From positions 124,001-188,000 of the forward strand of contig OZ219937.1 in NCBI GenBank assembly GCA_964291465.2: 64,000 nt of DNA, in the 5' to 3' direction. A program made the translations under genes and the position numbers. Origin of the DNA: JAGWBJ01 sp964291465. GTDB taxonomy: Bacteria; Chloroflexota; Dehalococcoidia; Lucifugimonadales; JAGWBF01. The notes under the pieces were generated by a model, which saw only the letters and a list, made by a program, of their open reading frames with translations, was not told the origin of the DNA and did no database searches. Position 1 is the first letter of the stretch; every line of letters begins with the position of its first letter. Below are positions 1-8,616 of this stretch, one piece after another.

Positions 1-537
1 CTGGCAGACCCCGAGCTCCGGGAGGCCCTCTACTGCATCCGGTGCGGGGCGTGCCTGAACATCTGCCCCGTGTACCGCAAGGTGGGCGGCCACGCCTACG
101 GCTGGGTCTACCCAGGCCCCATCGGGGCGGTGGTCTCTCCCGTCCTGGTCGGCCTCTCCCAGGCCCACGACCTTCCCAACGCCTCCAGCCTGTGCGGCGC
201 CTGCCGCGACGTGTGCCCCATAAAGATCAACATTCCCCACATGCTGCTGGCCCTCCGCAACCGGCTGGCCGAGTCGCAATCGCCGGAGGAGCGTCACACG
301 GACCTCTTCGAGAAGCTCTCGGCCTCGGCGTACGCGACCCTGATGAGCGGCCCCAGGCTCCTGTCGGCGGTCCGAGGCCTCGGACGCGCCCTTCAGACCC
401 CGCTGGTGAGGGCGGGCATGATACGCAAGGCGCCCTTCCCTCCCCTGTCCAAGTGGACCCAGCACCGGGACCTCCCGCCGCTGGCGCCCAAGCCCTTCCG
501 CAAGATCTGGGAGGAGGACCTCTCCCGGGGCCCGTGA
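1..537 (+). CDS. lutB: Lactate utilization iron-sulfur protein LutB, C-terminal part (partial)
   Basis: The reading frame is open from base 1, so the 5' end lies outside the window. LutB is the iron-sulfur subunit of the LutABC L-lactate oxidation complex in the cytoplasm. Two ferredoxin-type cysteine clusters are visible: CIRCGACLNICP about residues 12-23 and CGACRDVCP about residues 65-73. Between them is the GGHAYGWVYPGPIGAV stretch typical of the LutB C-terminal half. The lutC gene follows 51 bases later, which supports the assignment; lutA would be expected upstream. The identity is secure, while the physiological substrate (lactate) is known only from the family. Confidence 0.9.
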   Translation: MADPELREALYCIRCGACLNICPVYRKVGGHAYGWVYPGPIGAVVSPVLVGLSQAHDLPNASSLCGACRDVCPIKINIPHMLLALRNRLAESQSPEERHTDLFEKLSASAYATLMSGPRLLSAVRGLGRALQTPLVRAGMIRKAPFPPLSKWTQHRDLPPLAPKPFRKIWEEDLSRGP

Positions 538-588
538 GCCACGCTTACGTCGAACACCTTCGCACGCCGCGCATTATCTGAAAGAAGA

Positions 589-1314
589 TTGGAAAGAGAC
601 AAGTTCATACGGAGCGTCAGCAGGGCGCTGGGCCGGGAACGGGTCCGCCCACCCGAGGACGGGGCACGTCTTGACGTGATGCCCGACGACGCCTCCGAGC
701 GGGCGGCCGCCGTTTGGGCGAGGCTGGCCGGCGACACGGCCAGTCTGACTGACAGGTTGTCCCAGGTGGCCGGAGCGCGGGGATGGCAGGTACGGCGCGT
801 CGAGGGCTCCGAGGGCGCAGTCGATTCCATTCGCGAGCTGGCCCTGTCAACCGGGGCATCCCACGTGGTCCGCACCGACCAGAACGTCTTTGCCACTGTG
901 GCCGTCGACGGCGTCCTGGACGGCATGGGCGTGGGCGTCACGGTCATGACTCGCGAGTCGGGCTGCTCCGCCGAGGAGCAGCGGGCCGTCGCGGCCGAGG
1001 CGGGAATCGGGATCACGGGAGCGGACTACGCCATCGCCGAGACCGGCTCGGTGGTCCTGCTGTCGCGGCCCGACACCAGCCGGCTGGTGTCCCTGGCGCC
1101 GCCGGTCCACGTGGCCATAGTATTCCCGGACCAGGTCATCGAGACGCTGGACGACCTTCTGGTCCTCCGGAGGGCCGCCTACTACGAAGGCGGAATGGAC
1201 ATGGACCGGTACTTGAACCTGATCACCGGACCCAGCAGGACTGCCGACATCGAGCAGAAGCTGGTCGTCGGGGTCCACGGACCCAAGGAAGCCCACCTGG
1301 TCCTGGTGGAGTGA
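589..1314 (+). CDS. lutC: LUD-domain protein LutC (lactate utilization)
   Basis: This 241-residue protein is the LutC/YkgG partner of LutB. The LUD domain fills the C-terminal two thirds, with the characteristic ITGADYAIAETGSVVLLSR segment about residues 143-161 and a SLAPPVHVAIV stretch just after. The start is TTG at 589; no ATG or GTG fits the domain better, and a weak purine-rich AAAGAAGA lies just upstream. It sits directly after lutB on the same strand and is probably co-transcribed. LutC has no assigned catalytic activity of its own; it is needed for lactate oxidation in Bacillus. Confidence 0.9.
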   Translation: MERDKFIRSVSRALGRERVRPPEDGARLDVMPDDASERAAAVWARLAGDTASLTDRLSQVAGARGWQVRRVEGSEGAVDSIRELALSTGASHVVRTDQNVFATVAVDGVLDGMGVGVTVMTRESGCSAEEQRAVAAEAGIGITGADYAIAETGSVVLLSRPDTSRLVSLAPPVHVAIVFPDQVIETLDDLLVLRRAAYYEGGMDMDRYLNLITGPSRTADIEQKLVVGVHGPKEAHLVLVE

Positions 1315-1324
1315 GAGGAGGAGC

Positions 1325-1666
1325 ATGCCCGTCAGGATAGGGTTCAGCAGCTTCCGGCGACAGTCGCTGGAGGCCGAGCTGGAGCGGATCACCCAGATGC
1401 TGCCCCAGCTCGGCGTGGACCGGGCGTTCCTCATCGGAGACCTGGCGACTGACGCCGCGGGCCCCCAGACTACGCTGGACATGGTCATGGTGATCGACCT
1501 GCCGGGCAACTTCGTCCGCCGCAGCGACTTCTTCACCAGCCACCTGGGACCGATGGTGGGCGCTAACTTCCTCGTATACACTCCCGAGGAATTCGAGACG
1601 CTGAGGGAGACCAACGCCTTCCTCCGGTCCGCCCTACAGAAAGGACGGTTGATCCATGAGTCGTGA
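1325..1666 (+). CDS. Degenerate minimal nucleotidyltransferase-like protein (MNT half of an MNT/HEPN pair)
   Basis: This 113-residue protein overlaps the following HEPN gene by 11 bases, the usual arrangement of MNT/HEPN toxin-antitoxin pairs. The segment FLIGDLATDAAG (about residues 35-46) followed by LDMVMVID (51-58) occupies the place of the nucleotidyltransferase GSxxxG...SDxDL motif. The GS serine is Asp here and the second Asp of the DxD is Val, so catalysis looks impaired. The start ATG has GAGGAG upstream. In active systems the MNT protein adds AMP to the HEPN toxin; here it may only bind its partner. Assignment rests on motif remnants and context. Confidence 0.6.
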   Translation: MPVRIGFSSFRRQSLEAELERITQMLPQLGVDRAFLIGDLATDAAGPQTTLDMVMVIDLPGNFVRRSDFFTSHLGPMVGANFLVYTPEEFETLRETNAFLRSALQKGRLIHES

Positions 1667-2063
1667 TCCCAAGTCGGAGGGCGCTCGCTGGATTCGGCAG
1701 GCAGAGCAGGACCTGGAGGACGCCCGGTTTCTCCAGGAAGGCAAGCGGCACAACCTGGCCTGCTTCATGGGGCAGCAGGCCGGTGAGAAGGCGGTCAAGG
1801 CGTACCTCTACCACCAGGGGGCCGAGGACGTGTGGGGCCACTCGCTGGCCGACCTTTGCGAGGACGCCAAGCTGCTGAACATGATGTTCGACGTCATCAA
1901 GTCCATGGCCATCCTGCTTGACAAGTACCACGACCTTACCAGGTATCCCCACCTGCTGCCCGGAGGCATCCCATCGGAGGCCTACGACGCCGAGGACGGC
2001 GAGCGGGCGGTCTATCTGGCCCAGGAGGTGATCTCCTTCGTCAAGGTGCAGATGGTGGAATAG
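1656..2063 (+). CDS. HEPN domain protein
   Basis: This 135-residue, mainly helical protein matches the HEPN family: an N-terminal WIRQAEQDLEDARFL helix, the CFMGQQAGEKAVKAYL helix (about residues 36-51) and a KYHDLTRYPH segment (about 90-99). HEPN proteins of toxin-antitoxin pairs are RNases using an Rx4-6H motif. Here the arginine and histidine are only two residues apart (R96, H99), the TRYP form common in MNT-linked HEPN proteins, so RNase activity is uncertain. It overlaps the upstream nucleotidyltransferase-like gene and lies just after lutBC. It could be a toxin, or a regulator attached to the lactate genes. Confidence 0.75.
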   Translation: MSRDPKSEGARWIRQAEQDLEDARFLQEGKRHNLACFMGQQAGEKAVKAYLYHQGAEDVWGHSLADLCEDAKLLNMMFDVIKSMAILLDKYHDLTRYPHLLPGGIPSEAYDAEDGERAVYLAQEVISFVKVQMVE

Positions 2064-2102
2064 AGCGAGGGGAAATGACCCAGTAAGGCGCCGCCCCTGG
2101 AC

Positions 2103-3302
2103 CTAGGCGGCGCCCCCCACACGGAGCCCGGACCCCGCCAGCAGAAGACGCATGGTGCGCTCCGTGGCCTCGGCCAGGAGGTCCCGGGAGCGGGTCAGGC
2201 TCTCCTCGAAGCTCATGGGCCGGTTCAGGATGGGCACTACGGCGTCGATGCCGTGCCTGTACAGCTCCTCGTAACCCCTGCCGAGGCTGCCGGCGACCAG
2301 CACCACCGTCTTGATCCCCGAGGCCTTGGCCACCCGGGCCACTCCGACCGGGGCCTTATCGTAGGCGGTGGAGCCGTCGGCCCTTCCCTCTCCAGTGATG
2401 ACCAGGTCGGCGCCCTCCATGAGCCTGCTCAGGCCCAACACCCTGCAGACCAGGTCCACTCCCGACTCCACCCGGGCGTTGGCGAAGGCGATGAGGCCGG
2501 CCCCAAGGCCGCCCGCGGCCCCCGCCCTGGGCACGTCTTTCACGTCGATGCCCAGGCTTCGCTCCACCACCCGGCTGAACCTCTCCAACGCGGCGTCCAA
2601 CGAGTCCACCGTCCGGCGTGAGGCGCCCTTCTGCGGACCGTACACCGCCGAGGCGCCGGTGGGCCCGCACAGGGGGTTCACCACGTCCGTTGCGGCCGTG
2701 ATGGTCACCCCCATGAGCCCCATTCGGAGGCCCGACATATCGATCCGTGAGAGCCTGACCAGAGAGGCGCCGCCGAAGGGCAGGTCCCGGCCGTTGGAGT
2801 CCAGGAACCTCACGCCCAGGGCCTGGGCCATGCCTACGCCGCCGTCGTTGGTGGCGCTTCCGCCCAGGCCCACGATGATCTTGTCGTATCCCTTGTCGAT
2901 GGCCTCGCCTATCAGCTCGCCCGTGCCGTAGGTCGTCGTCAGGCGGGGGTCCCGACGCCTGGGGGGGACCAGTGCCAGGCCCGAGGCGCGGGCCATCTCG
3001 ATGACTGCGGTCTTGGGTCCATTCGGGGGCGGGCCGGCCGACGAGGATTCCTGGCCCTGCCCCATGGCCCCCCACTGGGCGTCGATGGGCTCCCCCAGGG
3101 GGCCGGTGACCCTCGCGGTGAACATCCGGCCGCCTGTGCATGTCACCAGGGCGTCCAGGGTGCCGTCGCCGCCGTCGGCGACCGGCACCTTGACCGTCTC
3201 CGCGCCGGGAAGGGCGGCCAGGACACCGCATTCGATGGCGGAGGCCGCCTCCAGCCCGGAGAGGCCGCCCTTGAACGCCTGGGGCGCTATCACGACCTTC
3301 AC
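2103..3302 (-). CDS. glxK: Glycerate kinase (GarK/GlxK family)
   Basis: Phosphorylates D-glycerate with ATP, feeding glycolysis or the serine cycle. The 399-residue protein begins MKVVIAPQAFKGGLSG when read from GTG at 3302, the conserved family N-terminus, so the much longer open frame upstream is not coding. Other family blocks are GGDGTLDALV, GLGGSATNDGGVGMAQALG and DLVITGEGRADGSTAYDKAP near the C-terminus. A TATAAT box ends ten bases before the GTG, so the mRNA leader should be only a few bases. The gene is divergent from two M20 amidohydrolases and shares a palindromic control region with them. Confidence 0.9.
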   Translation of the reverse strand: MKVVIAPQAFKGGLSGLEAASAIECGVLAALPGAETVKVPVADGGDGTLDALVTCTGGRMFTARVTGPLGEPIDAQWGAMGQGQESSSAGPPPNGPKTAVIEMARASGLALVPPRRRDPRLTTTYGTGELIGEAIDKGYDKIIVGLGGSATNDGGVGMAQALGVRFLDSNGRDLPFGGASLVRLSRIDMSGLRMGLMGVTITAATDVVNPLCGPTGASAVYGPQKGASRRTVDSLDAALERFSRVVERSLGIDVKDVPRAGAAGGLGAGLIAFANARVESGVDLVCRVLGLSRLMEGADLVITGEGRADGSTAYDKAPVGVARVAKASGIKTVVLVAGSLGRGYEELYRHGIDAVVPILNRPMSFEESLTRSRDLLAEATERTMRLLLAGSGLRVGGAA

Positions 3303-3312
3303 AACGGAGCGT

Positions 3313-3318
3313 ATTATA
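3313..3318 (-). promoter_or_regulatory. -10 box (TATAAT) of the glycerate kinase gene
   Basis: A perfect TATAAT on the minus strand. The expected transcription start is about base 3306, four bases before the GTG start codon, which implies a nearly leaderless mRNA. No good -35 box is visible. It overlaps the left arm of the adjacent palindrome. Confidence 0.6.
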
Positions 3319-3338
3319 CACCCGAGGTCCGGGTGTAT
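3316..3338. promoter_or_regulatory. Palindromic operator candidate between glycerate kinase and the M20 genes
   Basis: Perfect inverted repeat of ATACACCCG (3316-3324) and CGGGTGTAT (3330-3338) with a five-base centre. The 9+5+9 geometry fits a dimeric helix-turn-helix regulator. It overlaps the glycerate kinase -10 box and sits just upstream of the extended -10 of the divergent M20 gene, so one bound protein could control both directions. No regulator gene is adjacent. Confidence 0.6.
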
Positions 3339-3355
3339 TCTTTTGACCGGGCCTC

Positions 3356-3364
3356 TGCTAAAAT
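3356..3364 (+). promoter_or_regulatory. Extended -10 promoter of the M20 amidohydrolase pair
   Basis: TGC followed by TAAAAT forms an extended -10 element. A TTGACC lies upstream but only 10 bases away, too close to act as its -35. The start codon at 3417 lies about 45 bases beyond the expected transcription start and has its own GGGAGGTGGAG ribosome site. Confidence 0.5.
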
Positions 3365-3416
3365 GCGGCCAGCGTCCGAGGCGAGCGCCGCGCGGCCGCA
3401 GTCCTGGGAGGTGGAG

Positions 3417-4754
3417 ATGCCCTCCGTCGAAGAGATCAAGGCCAACGTATTCAGGGAGATCGATTCCAGGGCCGGCGAGATCATCGGGATCTCCAAGAGC
3501 ATCCTGGACAACCCGGAGCCGGGCTTCCGCGAAGCCAAGACGTCGGCCCTGGTGGCAGCCACCCTGAAGGAGATGGGGGTCCCCATCCGGGAGAACATCG
3601 CCCTCACCGGCATCAAGGGCGAGCTGCGGGGAGGGGGCAACGGCCCGTCGGTGGCGGTCATGGGCGAGCTGGACTCGCTGATCGTCAAGGAGCACCCCCA
3701 CGCCGACAGCGGCACCGGCGCGGCCCACGCCTGCGGCCACCACGCCCAGATCGGCATGATGCTGGGGGCCGCCATGGGCCTGCTGGCCTCGGACGTGCTG
3801 CCTTCCCTGAGCGGCCGCGTGGTGCTCATCGCAGTGCCCGCGGAAGAGTACATAGAGATCGAGTACCGCGACGAGCTGAGGCGGCAGGGCAAGATCGAGT
3901 TCCTCGGCGGAAAGCCCGAGTTCATACGTCTCGGACAACTGGACGACGTGGACATCGCCATGATGTGCCACACCACCAGCAACCCCGAAGAGGGCCAGCT
4001 CTGCATCAGCGGCACCAACAACGGCATCGTCGCCAAAAGGATACAGTTCCTGGGCCGAGGGGCCCACGCCGGGGGCGCCCCTCACCTGGGAATCAACGCC
4101 CTCAACGCGGCTTCCCTGGCCCTGATGGCCATCCACGCCAACCGGGAGACCTTCCGCGACGAGGACACCATCCGGGTGCACCCCATCATCACCAAGGGCG
4201 GGGAGGCCGTCAGCGCCGTACCCGCCGACGTCCGGATGGAGACCTTCGTCCGAGGCAAGACCCTGGACGCCGTGATGGGAGCGAACCAGAAGCTGGACCG
4301 GGCGCTGAAGGCCGGCGCCATGGCCATCGGCGGAAAGGTGAACATCCAGACGATACCCGGCTACCTGCCCCTGCGCCAGAACGGGGCCCTGGCCGACGTA
4401 TTCCGCGCCAACGCGGTATCCATCGTGGGCGAGGACAACGTGGGTCGGGTGGAGCACCGCACCGGCTCCACCGACATGGGAGACGTGAGCCACCTGATGC
4501 CCGTCATCCACCCCTACGTGGGAGGGGCGACCGGGCTGGGGCACGGCGCCGATTACGTGGTCCAGGACTACGGCATCGCGGTCATCGCCGCGGCCAAGGC
4601 CCTGGCATCCACCGTGGTCGACCTCCTGGCCAACGGCGCCTCCCTGGGCGGCAAGATCGCCTCCCAGCACAAGGCGGCCATGACCACCAGGGAGTACCTC
4701 AACTTCATGCGGGGCCTGGCCAAGGAACAGCTCTTCGACTTCACGGAGGCCTAG
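3417..4754 (+). CDS. M20 family amidohydrolase/peptidase (first of a tandem pair)
   Basis: This 445-residue protein belongs to the M20D-like metal-dependent amidohydrolases that cleave N-acyl or aminoacyl amide bonds. HACGHHAQIGMMLGA carries the metal-binding Cys/His, VPAEEYIEIE the catalytic Glu pair, and GRGAHAGGAPHLGINALNA marks the dimerization domain; a GSTDMGDVSH segment gives C-terminal ligands. The open frame extends to 3333, but ATG 3417 has GGGAGGTGGAG just upstream and starts the conserved part. The next gene is a close paralogue 28 bases downstream, probably in the same operon. Substrate cannot be read from sequence; aminobenzoyl-glutamate-type or peptide amidases are possible. 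Confidence 0.87.
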   Translation: MPSVEEIKANVFREIDSRAGEIIGISKSILDNPEPGFREAKTSALVAATLKEMGVPIRENIALTGIKGELRGGGNGPSVAVMGELDSLIVKEHPHADSGTGAAHACGHHAQIGMMLGAAMGLLASDVLPSLSGRVVLIAVPAEEYIEIEYRDELRRQGKIEFLGGKPEFIRLGQLDDVDIAMMCHTTSNPEEGQLCISGTNNGIVAKRIQFLGRGAHAGGAPHLGINALNAASLALMAIHANRETFRDEDTIRVHPIITKGGEAVSAVPADVRMETFVRGKTLDAVMGANQKLDRALKAGAMAIGGKVNIQTIPGYLPLRQNGALADVFRANAVSIVGEDNVGRVEHRTGSTDMGDVSHLMPVIHPYVGGATGLGHGADYVVQDYGIAVIAAAKALASTVVDLLANGASLGGKIASQHKAAMTTREYLNFMRGLAKEQLFDFTEA

Positions 4755-4782
4755 CAGCCCGGCGGGAGCCCGGCCCGAGACT

Positions 4783-6132
4783 ATGACCGACATAGGGGAG
4801 CTAAAGCGCAAGGCTTGCGCCGCCATCGACGCCCGGAAGTCCGAGATAGTACGGGTGTCCAAGCGCATCCTCGAGAACCCGGAGACCGGGTTCAACGAGA
4901 GGCGCACCGGCACCGTGGTCACCCACGAGTTCCAGAAGATGGGCATCCCCTACCGGGGCAAGCTCGCCAGGACGGGCATAAAGGGCCGCATAGAAGGCGG
5001 CGCAGGCCCGGGGCCCACCGTCGGCATCCTGGGTGAGCTGGACTCACTCCTCGCCTTCGAGCACCCCTTCGCCGACCCGGACACCGGGGCGGCCCACGCC
5101 TGCGGCCACCACGCCCAGATCGGCATGATGCTGGGGGCCGCCACGGGCCTCCTCTCCCCCGACGTATTGGGCCAACTCTCGGGAACCATCGTCCCCTTCG
5201 CGGTGCCCGCCGAGGAGTTCGTCGAGGTGGAGCGCCGGCTGGCCCTCAGGAAGAACGGAGACATCGAGTTCCTGGGCGGCAAGCAGGAGCTCATACGCCT
5301 GGGGGAGTTCGACGACATCGACATGGCGATGATGTGCCACACCGCCAGCGACATGGGCGCGCGGCGGTTCTCCATCGGAGGCACAAGCAACGGCCACGTG
5401 GTGAAGTTCGTGGAGTACACAGGCAGGGGCGCCCACGCCGGTTCCGCCCCCCACCTGGGAATCAACGCGCTGAACGCGGCCAACATCGCCATGGCGGCCA
5501 TCCACGCCAACCGCGAGACCTTCCGCGAGGAGGAGACGGCCAGGGTCCACGGCATGGTCAACCGGGGGGGCGACGTGGTCAATGCCGTACCCTCGGACGT
5601 CCGCCTGGAGTGGAGGGTGCGCTCGTCCACCCCGGATGCCCTGGTGAGGAACGGCGCCCGGGTGGACCGCTGCTTCAAGGCCGGGGCCCTGGCAGTGGGG
5701 GCCCAGGTACGCATCACCACCATACCGGGCTACTTCCCCCTGCGCCACGACCCCACTCTGAGGGACCTCTTCAGGTCCAACGCCCAGGAGGTGGTGGGCC
5801 GGGACAAGGTCCTCGTCATATCCACGTCGCGGAACCGCGGGGGCTCCACGGACATGGGGGACCTGAGCCAGATAATGCCCATATGCCATCCCTGGACGGC
5901 GGGGGCCGCCGGACCGGGGCACAGCAAGGACTACCTGGTCCGGGACTACGACCAGGCGGTCATAAACCCGGCGAAGATCATGGCCATGGTGGTCATAGAC
6001 CTGCTGTCCGAGAACGCCCGGGGCGCCAGGAAGGTGCTCTCCGAGTCCCGCCCGAGCATGACCAAGGACCAGTACATATCGTTCCAGAGGCAAAGGGCCG
6101 CGGTAATGGACTTCGACGGCGGGGCGGAGTAG
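4783..6132 (+). CDS. M20 family amidohydrolase/peptidase (second of a tandem pair)
   Basis: A 449-residue paralogue of the preceding protein, matching it along the whole length: HACGHHAQIGMMLGA, VPAEEFVEVE, FLGGKQELIRLG, GRGAHAGSAPHLGINALNA and GSTDMGDLSQ are all shared with small changes. The metal ligands appear intact, so both copies are probably active. Tandem duplication followed by divergence is the simplest origin; the two may differ in substrate or form a hetero-oligomer. It ends just before a convergent minus-strand gene, and no terminator is evident in the six bases between them. Confidence 0.87.
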   Translation: MTDIGELKRKACAAIDARKSEIVRVSKRILENPETGFNERRTGTVVTHEFQKMGIPYRGKLARTGIKGRIEGGAGPGPTVGILGELDSLLAFEHPFADPDTGAAHACGHHAQIGMMLGAATGLLSPDVLGQLSGTIVPFAVPAEEFVEVERRLALRKNGDIEFLGGKQELIRLGEFDDIDMAMMCHTASDMGARRFSIGGTSNGHVVKFVEYTGRGAHAGSAPHLGINALNAANIAMAAIHANRETFREEETARVHGMVNRGGDVVNAVPSDVRLEWRVRSSTPDALVRNGARVDRCFKAGALAVGAQVRITTIPGYFPLRHDPTLRDLFRSNAQEVVGRDKVLVISTSRNRGGSTDMGDLSQIMPICHPWTAGAAGPGHSKDYLVRDYDQAVINPAKIMAMVVIDLLSENARGARKVLSESRPSMTKDQYISFQRQRAAVMDFDGGAE

Positions 6133-6138
6133 ACGGAG

Positions 6139-6762
6139 TCACAGCCCCATCAGGGTCATGGCAGCCCCGCTGATCAGGGGGACGACCACGTTGTCGTCGA
6201 CTCCCAGGGGCAGCAGCTCCACCAGGGCGGCGATGGCCGCGCCGGCCACGACGGCGACACCGAAGGGCACGACGCCCCCCGCGGCCAGGACCGCGGCGAC
6301 GGCCAGGGCCGCTCCAAAGAAGGCCAGGCTGCCCAAGGGTGACTTCCCGAATACCCGCGGGCCTGAGACCCGGGCTCCGACCAGGGCCGCCGCCGGGTCG
6401 CCCAACGCCAGGAAGAACATGGCGGCCACCGCCACCGGCTTGTCGAACACCAGGAAGGCCACCAGCGCGGACAGCGCGATATAGGTAGCCCCGGTGATTC
6501 TCCGCTCCTCAGACTCTTTGAGCAGAAACCTGAAGCGAGACACCAGGTACCGGTTCAGGCCCGGTGCCCATAGTCTCAGGCCTTCCACCGCCAGCGCGGC
6601 GCCGGACATCAGGGAGAGCAGCACCACCATCAGGGGGCCCGACGCGTAGATCCCCACCAGGGGTATGGTGCTGCAGGCCCCGGCATGAAAAAACCGCCTC
6701 CACACTGGAGGCGGCGGGTCGCCCGGACCGGCCTTTAGCGAAGGCCCCGGCATCTCCGGCAT
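6139..6762 (-). CDS. Dolichol/polyprenol/phytol kinase-like membrane protein
   Basis: This 207-residue integral membrane protein has about six hydrophobic segments. It shows the marks of the SEC59/VTE5 CTP-dependent kinase group: WRRFFHAGACS near residue 22, SEERRITGATYIALS about 84-98, and LALGDPAAALVGARVSGPRVFGKSPLGS about 118-145, read in pieces. Family members phosphorylate dolichol, phytol or other prenols with CTP at the membrane. It is the last gene of a minus-strand operon with speD, a ureohydrolase, a cysteine desulfurase and a lipoprotein. The exact lipid substrate is unknown. Confidence 0.7.
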   Translation of the reverse strand: MPEMPGPSLKAGPGDPPPPVWRRFFHAGACSTIPLVGIYASGPLMVVLLSLMSGAALAVEGLRLWAPGLNRYLVSRFRFLLKESEERRITGATYIALSALVAFLVFDKPVAVAAMFFLALGDPAAALVGARVSGPRVFGKSPLGSLAFFGAALAVAAVLAAGGVVPFGVAVVAGAAIAALVELLPLGVDDNVVVPLISGAAMTLMGL

Positions 6763-6768
6763 CGGACC

Positions 6769-7386
6769 CTAGCTGGATACATACACCACGTCCCCGGCCC
6801 CCCAGCGCAGCTCCTTGAGCTTCGTACCCTGGGGGACCTCGAACACCATCCAGCCCGTGACCGAGTGGCCTTCGGGCAGGCCGTTGACTCCCCCCACACT
6901 GATGGGGCCCGCCAGGAAGGGTACGAAACGGTTCTCGGAGGGATGGCCCTCTTCGACGATCCGCACGTGAGTCCCAATCAGCGATTCCAGGTCGTACATG
7001 TCCAGCGGTGCGTACCTCTCTGCCCGCTCGAACCCGCGCAGCTCCGCCGCCTCGTCGTCCACGGTCAACAGGACCCTCGTCGCCTCGTCGTTGTGGACCT
7101 GGATCCGGGCGGCTATCAGCTCGTTCCCTCCGGCCTCGGGGGTCACAAGATAATGAACCCCGTCGTTGCCCAGGAACCTTATCTCCTGCACCCTCTGCAC
7201 CAGCTCGATGGTGACGATGAGGGACTCGCCCTTGGCCCCCCGGCCGATGGGGAGTGAGCCCGAGTCAGTGCAGGCCATCAGCAACAACGGGAGAAGCAAC
7301 GCCGGAAGCGCCAGGAACGGGGAGTGCGGAAGGACACGCCGCACCCGTTCCCGAAACTGATAACCCGCAGACAGCATCACAGGCAT
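6769..7386 (-). CDS. Predicted lipoprotein of unknown function
   Basis: A 205-residue protein with a basic N-terminus, a hydrophobic stretch and the lipobox LLLMAC, so it is predicted to be a lipid-anchored surface protein. The mature part is rich in beta-strand-like alternation (for example TIELVQRVQEIRFLG, ISVGGVNGLPEGHSVTGWMVF) and resembles the immunoglobulin-like DUF4352 type, but I do not recognise it with certainty. ATG 7386 is preferred over GTG 7392 because a GCGAGG ribosome site is then correctly spaced. It sits between a cysteine desulfurase and a polyprenol-kinase-like gene. Confidence 0.6.
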   Translation of the reverse strand: MPVMLSAGYQFRERVRRVLPHSPFLALPALLLPLLLMACTDSGSLPIGRGAKGESLIVTIELVQRVQEIRFLGNDGVHYLVTPEAGGNELIAARIQVHNDEATRVLLTVDDEAAELRGFERAERYAPLDMYDLESLIGTHVRIVEEGHPSENRFVPFLAGPISVGGVNGLPEGHSVTGWMVFEVPQGTKLKELRWGAGDVVYVSS

Positions 7387-7398
7387 CGTCACCTCGCC

Positions 7399-8594
7399 CT
7401 AAGAGCCGGCCGGGCTCAAGGAGGGCATCTCTCTCAGTCGTGACACGAGGTCTTCCAGGACGGTGAGAACGTAGTCGACCTCCTCGACGGTGTTGTCCCT
7501 GCCCAGGGTCAGCCTGAGGCTTCCCCGGGACAGGTCCGCGGACTGCCCCAGGGCCAGCAGCACGTGGGACGGCTCCAGGGTGCCCGAGCTGCAGGCGCTG
7601 CCGCTGGAGGCCGCGATGCCCGACATGTCCAGCCCCAGTAGCACGGGCTCCCCTCCACGTGATCGAAGGAGAAGTTGACGTTGTTGGGGAGGCGCAACGT
7701 GGGGTGCCCGTTCAGGTGGACCCCCGGAATGCGGTCCTGAATCCCCCGTATGAGCCTGTCCCTCAGGGCGGCGCAGTGGGCGGCGGTACTCTCCCGCTCC
7801 CTATCGGCCAGGTCCAGGGCCACGGCGGTCCCGACGATGCCGGGGATGTTCTCCGTACCGGACCGGCGCTCCCTCTCCTGACCGCCCCCAAGCTGCTGGG
7901 GCAGGAACGGCGTGCCCCGCCGGATGCACAGGATGCCCGTGCCCTTGGGCCCGTTGAATTTGTGGGCGGACAGGCTCAGCATGTCCACGCCCATGGCCTG
8001 CAGGTCCAGGGGCAGGAACCCGGCGGCCTGCACGGCATCGGTGTGCACCACCACCGTGCGCTCCATGGCCCGGGCGCGGTCCTTGACCCCCCGGGCGATC
8101 TCCTGGATGGGCTGGATGGTGCCAATCTCGTTGTTGGCGTACATCACGGTGACCAGGATGGTGCGGTCCGTGACGGCCTGTACCACGTCGCCGGGGTCCA
8201 CCATGCCGAACCTGTCCACGGGCAAGTAGGTGACGTCGAACCCCATGTTCTCCAGGTACTGGCAGGTGTGAAGGACCGCGTGATGCTCGATGCTGGAGGT
8301 CACTATGTGGTTGCCCGTGGGCTGCAACGCGGCGACCGCTCCGTTTATGGCGGCGTTGTCGGACTCGGTGCCTCCGCTGGTGAACACAACCTCGCTGAGC
8401 CTGCAACCAAGGACGCGGGCCACGGTCTCCCGGGACTCGTCCAGGGCCCGTTTGGCCTCCTGGCCCAGGGTGTGGATGCTGGACGCGTTTCCGAACCGGC
8501 TGGTAAACCAGACCATCATGGCGTCGAGCACACGGGGGTCCACGGGGGTCGTGCCCGCGTGGTCCATGTAGATTATCTCTTTGCCCGCCGCCAT
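7399..8594 (-). CDS. Cysteine desulfurase (NifS/IscS family), frameshifted
   Basis: A PLP enzyme that takes sulfur from cysteine for iron-sulfur clusters and thiolation. The first frame, from ATG 8594, holds the fold, including ATSSIEHHAVL-like and SLSAHKFNGPKG with the PLP lysine (about K212). The active-site cysteine loop SSGSACSSGTLEPSH lies in a second frame that begins near 7650. Adding one G to the four-base G run (plus-strand C run 7650-7653) restores one protein of about 398 residues, the normal family length. This is either a sequence error or a recent inactivating mutation. It belongs to the speD-speB minus-strand operon. Confidence 0.85.
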
Positions 8595-8616
8595 CGTCCT
8601 AGTCCTGCTTCCACGG

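Noticed and set aside
2103..4946. A 947-codon open frame on the minus strand across the M20 genes
   Set aside because: Only its last 399 codons match glycerate kinase. The rest is antisense to a clear M20 peptidase and has Val/Gly/His-rich composition typical of a GC-rich shadow frame.
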